NCBI GenBank assembly: GCA_029779435.1
Contig: JAKPAM010000008.1
Location: 1-64,000, forward strand
Reading direction: 5' to 3'
From: Pseudomonadota bacterium
GTDB lineage: Bacteria; Pseudomonadota; Gammaproteobacteria; Burkholderiales; Burkholderiaceae_E
Length of the DNA stretch: 64,000 bases
The notes beneath the pieces were generated by a model. It worked only from the letters and a program-made list of their open reading frames with translations, was not told the origin of the DNA and did no database searches. This document shows positions 27,227 through 34,768 of this stretch, piece by piece. The position numbers and the translations under genes are program-made. How positions within the stretch are numbered: position 1 is the first letter of the stretch; each line of letters opens with the position of its first letter.

Positions 27227-27245
27227 AATGCGAACCATTCGTATT
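27227..27245. promoter_or_regulatory. Fur-like box upstream of fecI
   Basis: AATGCGAACCATTCGTATT has arms AATGCGAA and TTCGTATT that match as an inverted repeat at 7 of 8 positions, like known betaproteobacterial Fur boxes. It lies about 50 bases before the sigma-factor start, so iron should repress the fec-type genes. Confidence 0.6.
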
Positions 27246-27291
27246 TCAGCATCCTCATCGCGCCGGCACCGGCGCGGAAGGCGAGAACACC

Positions 27292-27813
27292 GTGCCGCCG
27301 ATCGGATCGACGCTCCATCACCAGGTCGAAGGACTGTATGCCGCGCATCACGGCTGGTTGCGCGGCTGGCTTCGCAAGCGGCTCGGCGACGCGCACCAGG
27401 CGGCCGACCTGGCTCATGACGCATTCGTGCGTGTGCTCGCGCATGACGACGCGCTGTCGATCCGCGAGCCGCGTGCGTTCCTGGCGACCATCGCCCAACG
27501 GCTGCTGATCAACCACTGGCGGCGCCAGCAGATCGAGGCAGCGCTGCTGGCGGCGCTGGCCGAGCGGCCCGAAACCTGGGTGCCATCCGAGGAAGCGCGC
27601 GCGATCGTCGTCGAGACGCTGCTCGAGATCGACGCGCTGCTCGACGGCCTGCCTCGCCCAGTCAAGCGGGTGTTCCTGCTGTCGCAGCTAGACGGACTGC
27701 GACATGCCGAGATCGCCGCCGAGATGGGCATCTCGATGGCGACGGTCAAGCGCTATCTGACGCGTGCCGCGCAGCAATGCTATTTCGGCGGCACGGCGGT
27801 TGCCGATCGATGA
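27292..27813 (+). CDS. fecI: ECF sigma factor, FecI-like
   Basis: A 173-residue extracytoplasmic-function sigma factor. Region 2 is GLYAAHHGWLRGWLRKRLGDAHQAADLAHDAFVRVL and region 4 is KRVFLLSQLDGLRHAEIAAEMGISMATVKRYL, both typical of iron-starvation sigma factors. The GTG at 27292 with GGAAGG upstream begins just before region 2; the track ATG at 27157 lies upstream of the Fur-like box and is rejected. Its stop overlaps the fecR start by four bases. It should direct transcription of the receptor gene downstream when the FecR-like protein signals that a ferric siderophore is bound. Confidence 0.92.
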   Translation: MPPIGSTLHHQVEGLYAAHHGWLRGWLRKRLGDAHQAADLAHDAFVRVLAHDDALSIREPRAFLATIAQRLLINHWRRQQIEAALLAALAERPETWVPSEEARAIVVETLLEIDALLDGLPRPVKRVFLLSQLDGLRHAEIAAEMGISMATVKRYLTRAAQQCYFGGTAVADR

Positions 27814-28838
27814 ACGCGATGCCGAACGCGATGCCGAATGCCGATCCGATCACGCCGCTGCCGGCCGGCGTCGCGCGACGCGCGGTCGAGTGGCTGGTCG
27901 AGTTGTCGGACCGGGAGCTTCCCGCCGAACGCTGGGCCGCATGGCGAAGCTGGCGCGATGCGCACCCCGACCACGAGCGCGCATGGCAAAGGATCGAGAC
28001 GGTCAACGGCCGGCTGCGCGAGTTGGGCCGGCCGATGCCGGCTGACCTGGCGCGGACCGCGCTGCTGGCGCCGGATTCGCCGGCGCGCCGTCGCGTCATC
28101 GGATCGCTGGTGCTGCTGGTCTTCGGCGGCGGCGCGGCGTGGCGGCTGGAGCAAGTACCGGCCTGGCAAGCGCGGCATGCCGATCACCGCACGGCGATCG
28201 GCGAGACGCGGCGCATCGAACTGGCTGACGGTACGGTGCTGGTGCTGAACACCGATAGCGCCGCCGACGTGTCTTTGTCCGCCGACCAGCGGCGCGTGCG
28301 CTTGATCGCCGGCGAACTGCTGGTGACGACCGCGCGGGACCGGCGTCCGTTTCGCGTCGACACCCGCCACGGCGCCGCGCATGCGCTCGGCACGCGGTAC
28401 TCGGTCCGCGTCGACGACGGCGGCACCGACGTCGCGGTATTCGACGGCGCCGTGCGCGTCGAGCCGCGGCGCGCGACCGCGTCCGCGCGCTTGCTCGGCG
28501 CCGGCCAGCGCGCGCGCTTCGATGACGACGGTGCCGAGCCGACTTCGCCGGCCTCCACCGACGCGATCGCATGGGCCGACGGCATCCTCGTCGTGCGCGG
28601 CATGCGCGTCGACGCGCTGCTGTCCGAACTCGGCCGCTACCTGCCGCTGGCGCTGAGCTGCGATCCGTCGGTCGCCGGCCTGCGCGTCTCCGGCAGTTTC
28701 CCGATCGCCGATCCCGACAAGGCGCTGCAGACGCTGACGACGATGCTGTCGCTGCGTTCGCAGCGACAAACGGCGCGCTGGCCGTGGCAGCGCGACACGC
28801 TACGGCTGGTCGCCGATCCTGCGCGGAAACCCACGTGA
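27810..28838 (+). CDS. fecR: FecR-family anti-sigma regulator
   Basis: A 342-residue inner-membrane signal protein. The cytoplasmic N-terminal part has the DUF4880 pattern (AVEWLVELSDRELPAERWAAWRSWRDAHPDHERAWQ), a single membrane helix (VIGSLVLLVFGGGAAW) follows, and the periplasmic FecR domain shows GETRRIELADGTVLVLNTDS and a C-terminal secretin-like half (VSGSFPIADPDKALQTL). It relays occupancy of the outer-membrane receptor to FecI. The start ATG overlaps the fecI stop. The N-terminus carries a small MNAMPNAMPN repeat. Confidence 0.93.
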   Translation: MNAMPNAMPNADPITPLPAGVARRAVEWLVELSDRELPAERWAAWRSWRDAHPDHERAWQRIETVNGRLRELGRPMPADLARTALLAPDSPARRRVIGSLVLLVFGGGAAWRLEQVPAWQARHADHRTAIGETRRIELADGTVLVLNTDSAADVSLSADQRRVRLIAGELLVTTARDRRPFRVDTRHGAAHALGTRYSVRVDDGGTDVAVFDGAVRVEPRRATASARLLGAGQRARFDDDGAEPTSPASTDAIAWADGILVVRGMRVDALLSELGRYLPLALSCDPSVAGLRVSGSFPIADPDKALQTLTTMLSLRSQRQTARWPWQRDTLRLVADPARKPT

Positions 28839-29036
28839 ACTTGGCGAGGCAGCTACCGCAGGCTATATCAGGCCAAAAGACCCGAACAACGGCACTAAAT
28901 TCGCGGCGTACATTCCATATCGGGCCTGAGCCCAGCGCCATCGATCCCATGATGCCCCTCGGGTGAGCCGTTTTCCGATCTCGCTTGTCTTTGAAGACGA
29001 AGCGTCATTTTCTTCATCGACCGAGCAGGAGCGGAT

Positions 29037-31574
29037 ATGGATATCAATCATCGCCGGGGCCCCCGGCGCTCGCGGGCAGGGCAATGGGCGGGACATTCGG
29101 CACGACTCGCGCTGGCCGGCGCGATCGGGCTGCACGGATTCGTCGCGGTGACGGCGGCGCGCGCACAGGGGCCCGCGGCGACATCGGGCACGAGCGCCGA
29201 CGCGTCCGACGCCGGCGGCACTGCCGAGGACCGGCGCGACTACGACATCCCCGCCGGCCCGCTGGACCAGGCACTGATCCGCTTCGGCCGCGAAGCCGGC
29301 GTCCTGCTGACGTTCCCGACGACGACGACCGACGGCAAGCACAGCCCCGGCCTGCGCGGCCGCCACACGGTGCGCGAGGGGCTCGATGCATTGCTGTCCG
29401 GATCGGGACTGAAGGCGATGCCCCAGCCGAACGGCAGCTACCTGCTGGGCATCGACGCGATGCCTGTCGGCGGCACCCGCGAGCGCGAGCGCGGCGACAC
29501 CGCGGCCAGCCTGCCTCCGGTCACCGTGCGCGACCGGATACTGCGCGAAACCGCGACCGGCCCCGTCGTCGGATGGGTTGCGCAGCGCACGGCCACCGGC
29601 GCCAAGGCCGACACCGCGCTGATCGATATCCCCCAATCGGTGTCGGTCATCACGGCCGATGAACTGAGCGCGCGCGCCGTCGCATCGGTCAAGGAAGCGG
29701 TCGGCTATACGGCTGGCGTCACGCCATCGGCATCGTTCGACCTGCGCGAAGACCTGACGACGTTCCGCGGTTTTCCGTTCGACTGGGCGTCGTTCTACCT
29801 GGACGGACTGGCGATGCCTTCGACGACTTATGGCGTCAGCACCAGCGAACCTTATGGCATGGAACGCATCGAGATTCTGCGCGGCCCCGCATCGATGCTC
29901 TACGGCCAGTCATCGACCGGCGGCGTGCTGAACATGGTGTCCAAGCGCCCGCTCGATATACCGCTGCGCGAAGTGCAAGTGCAGATGGGTTCACACGACC
30001 GCCGGCAGGTAGCGTTCGACCTGACCGGCCCGATCGGCGATTCGGACCAATGGTCGTACCGTCTGACAGGGCTGAAGCGGCGCAGCAATACCAGCATCGA
30101 TTTCGTCGAAGACAACCGAACCTACCTCGCGCCAGCACTGACCTGGAAGCCGTCAGCGGCCACGTCTCTGACGTTGCTGGCCAGTCTGCTCGACGACGAC
30201 CTGGGGCGCAGCGGCGGCACGTCGGCCTTTCTGCCGGCATCGGGCATCGCGCTGCCGAATCCCAATGGCACGATCGCCCGCCGCACTTATGGCGGCGAAC
30301 CCAGCTTCGACTACTACAGGAAGAAGCAGTACTCGGCCGGCTACGAGTTCCGCCACCAGTTCGACGACACCTGGCAGTTCATGCAGAACCTGCGTTGGCG
30401 CAAGGTCGATCTCGACTACCAGACCGCTTATGGCCTCGGACTGCTGGCCAGCGATGCCACGCGCCGCACGCTGCGCCGCGGCGCGTTCGGCTCGTTCGGC
30501 CACAACGAAGCCGTGTCGATCGACAGCCAGTTGCAGGCACGCTGGCAATCGGCCGGCGTCACGCATACGACGCTGGTCGGGCTGGACGTCAAGCGGATCG
30601 CGCTCGACGAAACCCGCTATTTCGGCGTCGACGGCCCGTCGCTGGATCTGTTCGCGCCCACCTACGGCGCGGCGTTCGCGCTGCCGTCCGATCCGGACAC
30701 CGACCAGTCGATCGTGACCCGCCAGGTCGGCCTGTATCTGCAGGACCAGATGCGGTTCGCGCAACGCTGGCTGCTGACGCTTGGCGCGCGCTGGGACGTC
30801 GCCAGCCAGGACATCAATGACAGACTGGGCGCGACCAGGACGTCGCTGACCGAGCGCAAGCCAAGCGGACGCGCCGGCCTCAGCTACCAGTTCGACAGTG
30901 GTATCGTGCCCTACGTCAGCGCCGCCACGTCGTTCACGCCCACGCTGACGCCAAATCCTTATGGCGCACCGTTCAAGGCGCTCGCCGGCCGGCAGTACGA
31001 GCTGGGCGTCAAGGTCCAGCCGCCGGGCAGTAACAGCCTGTACACCGCGGCGCTGTTCGACCTGACGCAGCGCAACGGCCTGACCGCCGACCCAGACCAG
31101 GTCAATCATCCCTTCGGGCAGGTGCAGACCGGCGAGTTCCGCTCGCAAGGGTTGGAACTGGAAGCGCGCACGAACCTTTCGCCGTCCGTCAGCGTGATCG
31201 CCGCATACACGTATCTGCATGCTCGCGTCAGCCGCAGCAACGATGACAACGTCGGCAACGCGCCGAAGGGAATTCCGCGCAACACGGCGTCGGTGTGGAC
31301 GCAGTACAAACAACGCGGCGGTCCGCTGACCGGGCTGAGCGTCGGGCTCGGCGTGCGCTATGTCGACAAGCGGCCCAGCGCCGACGCGCCAGGCTTCTAC
31401 TGGGTGCCGTCGTTCACGATGCTGGACGCCGCGCTCGGCTACGACGCGGGTCCATGGCAGTTCGCGCTGAGCATCAGCAACCTGACCGACAAGGTCACTT
31501 ATGACTGCTGGTACGCGCGCTGCTGGTATGGCCCGGCGCGGCAGATCCGCGCGACGGCCACCGTTCGATGGTGA
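29037..31574 (+). CDS. TonB-dependent ferric-siderophore receptor with STN signalling domain
   Basis: An 845-residue outer-membrane transducer of the FecA/FoxA/FpvA type. After the signal peptide comes an STN domain (YDIPAGPLDQALIRFGREAG to QPNGSYLLG, about residues 66-140) that talks to FecR, then a TonB-box-like LPPVTVRD, a plug with SVSVITADELSARAVASVKEAVGYTAGV and IEILRGPASMLYGQSSTGGV, and a barrel ending ATVRW. A Cys pair near the end (YDCWYARCWYG) is shared with FoxA/FhuE-like receptors. AGGAG precedes the ATG. The 198-base gap to fecR probably holds the FecI-dependent promoter. The ligand is likely a ferric hydroxamate-type siderophore, but this is inference. Confidence 0.93.
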   Translation: MDINHRRGPRRSRAGQWAGHSARLALAGAIGLHGFVAVTAARAQGPAATSGTSADASDAGGTAEDRRDYDIPAGPLDQALIRFGREAGVLLTFPTTTTDGKHSPGLRGRHTVREGLDALLSGSGLKAMPQPNGSYLLGIDAMPVGGTRERERGDTAASLPPVTVRDRILRETATGPVVGWVAQRTATGAKADTALIDIPQSVSVITADELSARAVASVKEAVGYTAGVTPSASFDLREDLTTFRGFPFDWASFYLDGLAMPSTTYGVSTSEPYGMERIEILRGPASMLYGQSSTGGVLNMVSKRPLDIPLREVQVQMGSHDRRQVAFDLTGPIGDSDQWSYRLTGLKRRSNTSIDFVEDNRTYLAPALTWKPSAATSLTLLASLLDDDLGRSGGTSAFLPASGIALPNPNGTIARRTYGGEPSFDYYRKKQYSAGYEFRHQFDDTWQFMQNLRWRKVDLDYQTAYGLGLLASDATRRTLRRGAFGSFGHNEAVSIDSQLQARWQSAGVTHTTLVGLDVKRIALDETRYFGVDGPSLDLFAPTYGAAFALPSDPDTDQSIVTRQVGLYLQDQMRFAQRWLLTLGARWDVASQDINDRLGATRTSLTERKPSGRAGLSYQFDSGIVPYVSAATSFTPTLTPNPYGAPFKALAGRQYELGVKVQPPGSNSLYTAALFDLTQRNGLTADPDQVNHPFGQVQTGEFRSQGLELEARTNLSPSVSVIAAYTYLHARVSRSNDDNVGNAPKGIPRNTASVWTQYKQRGGPLTGLSVGLGVRYVDKRPSADAPGFYWVPSFTMLDAALGYDAGPWQFALSISNLTDKVTYDCWYARCWYGPARQIRATATVRW

Positions 31575-31639
31575 GCAGAGATGTATCCGTCCGCCTTGCC
31601 AATGGCCTTACCCCCAGCCCTGGCCTGCGCCATCAGGCA

Positions 31640-32199
31640 AATGCGGCATCGACATCCGGGGCCGATCCCGCAAGCTCTACATCAACTATCGCACCACCAA
31701 TGAGATTCGCCGTCAGGCCGTTGCCCTGTTGGAAGATGTCGAGATCGATGATCTCGATGGCGGCCACGATGAGAATCGCCGTTACCGCTCGCTGTCGCAC
31801 GAACCCGCGCCGGAAATCCACCGCGTCGACGACCTCGAAGCCGCGCACGAGGTAGTGCGCCGCTTTCTGGCGCAGTGGGGAGCCGGACAACAAGGTGCCG
31901 AACCAATGAGCTTCTGCGTGGTCGCGCAGACCGAGAAGGCTCGGGACGCACTGGCTCAGCAATTACAGGCGACGGGGACGCGCACCACTGCGATCACCGC
32001 GCACAGCGCGCATACGAGTACTGCGCAAGCTGTCCACGTAGCGACCATGCATCGCGCGAAAGGCTTGGAGTTCGATTGCGTGGCGGTGGTCGCACCGAAA
32101 GGCTTCCTCGATTCGGCGGGGACGTTCGGCAACGAGCGGCAGTTGCTGTACGTGGCGATGACGCGCGCGAAGCGGGGAGCGGTGCTGGTGCTGTACTGA
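31640..32199 (+). pseudogene. C-terminal fragment of a UvrD/REP-type helicase
   Basis: About 185 codons in frame with GRSRKLYINYRTTNEIRR, then DLEAAHEVVRRFLAQW, helicase motif V HVATMHRAKGLEFDCVAV and motif VI QLLYVAMTRAKRGAVLVLY. These are the last parts of a superfamily-1 helicase; the ATP-binding N-terminal two-thirds are missing, and the frame runs upstream into the end of the receptor gene. It is a truncated relic left by a deletion or insertion beside the iron-receptor gene. Confidence 0.8.
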
Positions 32200-32215
32200 C
32201 GCCGAGGCCGCTTCC

Positions 32216-32443
32216 TCAGGACGGCCTGCCGCTCGGTCGAGGGTACTCGAACCCGCCGGCCTGAGCCTGCTCCTGGAGCACCGACATCAGCGCCTCGACG
32301 GTTGCATTGCGGGGCAGCCATTCGCTATACGCCATCGATACGGCCTGCTGAATCAACTCACGCGCTCGCATGACGTCCGAGGCATGGATGCGCTCGATCG
32401 TTTCGGCAGCCTCGGTATCGAGCAGGCCCGGATTCCACTTCAT
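32216..32443 (-). CDS. Small conserved-looking protein of unknown function
   Basis: A 75-residue protein (MKWNPGLLDTEAAETIERIH...) with a predicted helical N-terminal half and no cysteines or membrane segment. The strong ribosome site GGGAGGA, correctly spaced from the ATG, and a sensible composition favour a real gene. It sits between the helicase fragment and an AT-rich promoter region. I do not recognise a family; a small accessory or toxin-antitoxin-type protein is possible. Confidence 0.6.
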   Translation of the reverse strand: MKWNPGLLDTEAAETIERIHASDVMRARELIQQAVSMAYSEWLPRNATVEALMSVLQEQAQAGGFEYPRPSGRPS

Positions 32444-32672
32444 TGGATAGTCCTCCCAGAGGTGCGCTTGGCGGGCCTTCGACTCGGTCCGCAGTCGTCG
32501 ATCTTACGTCGACATCCTGTTAATGCACAACCATTCTCAATAAGAAAACAGCTCGCCCCCTTGAAGCCGGGAACGCGGACCTGTCGTTCGATGCCGATCC
32601 CACCAGAACCATACTGGGCAGCGGAGGCCGCCTGATCGGTTATTGATTCACCCAAAAAAATCGTTGCATCAA

Positions 32673-32687
32673 TCGTTTCAAAAACGA
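32673..32687. promoter_or_regulatory. Palindrome in AT-rich control region before the yjjJ-like gene
   Basis: TCGTTT-CAA-AAACGA is a perfect inverted repeat about 70 bases before the ATG at 32758, in a markedly AT-rich stretch (about 32640-32740). The protein downstream starts with a helix-turn-helix, so autoregulation through this site is plausible. Confidence 0.45.
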
Positions 32688-32757
32688 CCCTATATTCACA
32701 AAATACCGATAAACTTCAATCAGTTAAGAAAATTTCCCCGCACGCCAATCGTCTCAC

Positions 32758-33222
32758 ATGACAAAGCGCCAAACGCTCGCCACGGTACTCGCCCGAGGTC
32801 CGCAGCCAGCAGGAGATGTCGCTCGATTGCTCGGCGTGAGCCGTTCCACGCTCAGTCGCACCGTCCGGGCGGCCGGTCGTCAGGTCGTCGTTCGCGGTAC
32901 CGCCCGCCGCACGGCCTACGGGCTTCGGAGGCCCCTGAGAGGATCGGACCGCCCGCTACCGCAGTACCGCGTCGATCATCAAGGCAAACTGCATCGCATC
33001 GGCGAGATCGATCTGGTGTCACCCACCGGTATCGCGGTGCGCTGGGAAGATGCGGCGACATTCGAGTGGCCGCTGGAACCCGCGATGCGGGAAGGCTGGA
33101 CGGCGGCGGCTCGCGCGGCGATCACCTTCTGGTCGGCCTGCGCGGCCGATACCCGAATCTCTTCCCCGTTCCGCAAGACCTGCGAGGCCAATGCCAGGCA
33201 GCTATCGGCGGTGCTTGGCTGA
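32758..33222 (+). pseudogene. Truncated HipA-family (YjjJ-like) protein, N-terminal HTH part
   Basis: The first about 100 residues match the start of YjjJ-type HipA-family proteins: a helix-turn-helix (QPAGDVARLLGVSRSTLSRT), VVVRGTARRTAYGLRRPLRG, and PQYRVDHQGKLHRIGEI. After about residue 105 the similarity ends, and the frame stops at 154 residues, while full YjjJ is over 400. The kinase-like core is missing. It could still act as a small DNA-binding protein, since the HTH is intact and has its own AT-rich promoter with a palindrome. Confidence 0.6.
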
Positions 33223-33266
33223 GCGGCGACACCCCACCGAGCCGGATCTCGCTGACTCGGGCGCGC

Positions 33267-34277
33267 TCAGCGGCCGCTGTCCTCGGCGACCTGCACCAAT
33301 CGCTTACCGATCGCCTCGCCATTGAACATTCCGATCAGCGTCGCCGGTGCCCGCTCGATGCCGGGCACGATGTCCTCGGCAAAGACCGTTTCGCCGCGCG
33401 CGAACCAGGGCGCGACGCGAGCCTGATACGCCGGCAGCTTGTGGACGTGATCGCCGACGATGAAGCCCGTCATCGTGATGCGCTTGCTCAGCAGCATCTG
33501 CAGGTTGCGGATGCCGCGGTCCTCGGTCAGGTTGTAGGCGGAGATCATCCCGCACACCGGAAAGCGCGCACCGACGTTGGCGTGGCCCAGCGCGGCCTCC
33601 AGCGTCGTGCCGCCGACGTTGTCGAAATACACGTCGACACCGCGCGGACACAGTTCGCGCAAGGCCTCGCCGGTATCGTGTTCCTTGTAGTTGAACGCCG
33701 CGTCGAAGCCGCATTTTTCCAGGACGTAGGCGACCTTGTGGTCAGCGCCGGCGGATCCGACCACCCGCGCACCGGCGCGCTTGGCGAACTGGCCGGCCAG
33801 TTGCCCCACGGTGCCGGCGGCCGACGAGATGAACACCGTATCGCCCGGTGCCGGCTTGCCGAGTTCCATCATCCCGACCCACGCGGTCAGGCCAGGCATG
33901 CCCAATGCCGAGATCGCCAGACTGACGGGTCCCAGCGACGGGTCGATCTTGTGCAAACCTTCGCCACGCGGTGCCACCACCCGCTCCGCCCAGTCCAGAA
34001 ATCCCCAGACGTAATCGCCGACCGCGAAGCCCGTGTTGTTCGAGGCGATCACTCGGCCCACGACGCGTGATACGACGGGTTGCCCCAGCGTGAACCCGGG
34101 CGCATAGGACGGCCCGTCGTTCATCCGGCCGCGCAGATACGGGTCGGTGGACAGGTAAAGCGCCTGCACCAGCACATCTTGCGGCCCGGCAACGGGCTCC
34201 GGCCCTTGCTCGATGGCGAAACAGGACTCATCGACCCACCCGACGGGCCTTTTGACGAACAGTATGCGGGTATTCAT
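33267..34277 (-). CDS. NADP-dependent MDR-family oxidoreductase (CurA/leukotriene-B4-dehydrogenase-like)
   Basis: A 336-residue zinc-independent medium-chain dehydrogenase/reductase. Landmarks are LVQALYLSTDPYLRGRM near the N-terminus, ALGMPGLTAWVGMMELG, the cofactor loop VFISSAAGTVGQLAGQFAK and GVDVYFDNVGGTTLEAAL. These enzymes reduce alkenals or enones with NADPH. The track ORF opens at 34400; the ATG at 34277 (MNTRILFVKRP) matches the family start. It is transcribed away from the upstream remnant region and stands alone. The substrate cannot be told from sequence. Confidence 0.92.
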   Translation of the reverse strand: MNTRILFVKRPVGWVDESCFAIEQGPEPVAGPQDVLVQALYLSTDPYLRGRMNDGPSYAPGFTLGQPVVSRVVGRVIASNNTGFAVGDYVWGFLDWAERVVAPRGEGLHKIDPSLGPVSLAISALGMPGLTAWVGMMELGKPAPGDTVFISSAAGTVGQLAGQFAKRAGARVVGSAGADHKVAYVLEKCGFDAAFNYKEHDTGEALRELCPRGVDVYFDNVGGTTLEAALGHANVGARFPVCGMISAYNLTEDRGIRNLQMLLSKRITMTGFIVGDHVHKLPAYQARVAPWFARGETVFAEDIVPGIERAPATLIGMFNGEAIGKRLVQVAEDSGR

Positions 34278-34417
34278 AAGCTTGCCTCTAAGTGCGGGAA
34301 CGCCGTGGTGACAGTGGACAATCGCGCTGTCATCGATCGGGTTCCGATGACGGAACTCGGCTACCTCGATATCGAGATGATCGCAGCCTCCGATCACCAC
34401 ACCCTACCGCATGTTCT

Positions 34418-34640
34418 TCGCCAACAGAACTCCATAGCCTCCATAGCCAAGTCATCGAGCGGTTCGAGCAGCAAGCCCCCGGTGCGGTGATCGCGCATCC
34501 AGCGCTGAATCGAGCGCTACCGGCGAGTTGGATCGACGAAGTCTTCCAAGCGCGTCGAACCGGGATCCGGCGCCGAACACCCGCGTCACGGCATGCCTCA
34601 CGCCGAGATCCGCGTGATCAGAGAGAACTGGCATACTGTC
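34418..34640 (+). pseudogene. Possible IS4-family transposase N-terminal remnant
   Basis: In one plus-strand frame (from about 34430) the translation includes ALPASWIDEVFQARRTGIRRRT, which resembles the N-terminal domain of IS4-type transposases (pattern LPxxWIxxALxxTGTxxxRRRRLP). It decays soon after, and no transposase core or terminal repeat is seen. The remainder of the 490-base gap 34278-34768 holds only the Fur-like boxes. Confidence 0.35.
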
Positions 34641-34687
34641 GCGAATGATTATCGATAGCAAATAGAGATCGAGAATCATTCGACATA
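34640..34687. promoter_or_regulatory. Two Fur-like boxes upstream of the second siderophore receptor
   Basis: GCGAATGATTATCGATAGC (34640-34658) and CGAGAATCATTCGACATAT (34669-34687) both contain the AATGATTATC / GAGAATCATTC half-sites typical of Fur boxes. They lie about 80-130 bases before the receptor start. Double sites suggest tight iron repression. Confidence 0.6.
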
Positions 34688-34768
34688 TTCGTTGAAAGCT
34701 GGCTGTCAGCCACCCCGAGGCCGGCGCATCCAGCCCCCGCCGTTCCAACGATGACAAAAAGGGAAGAC

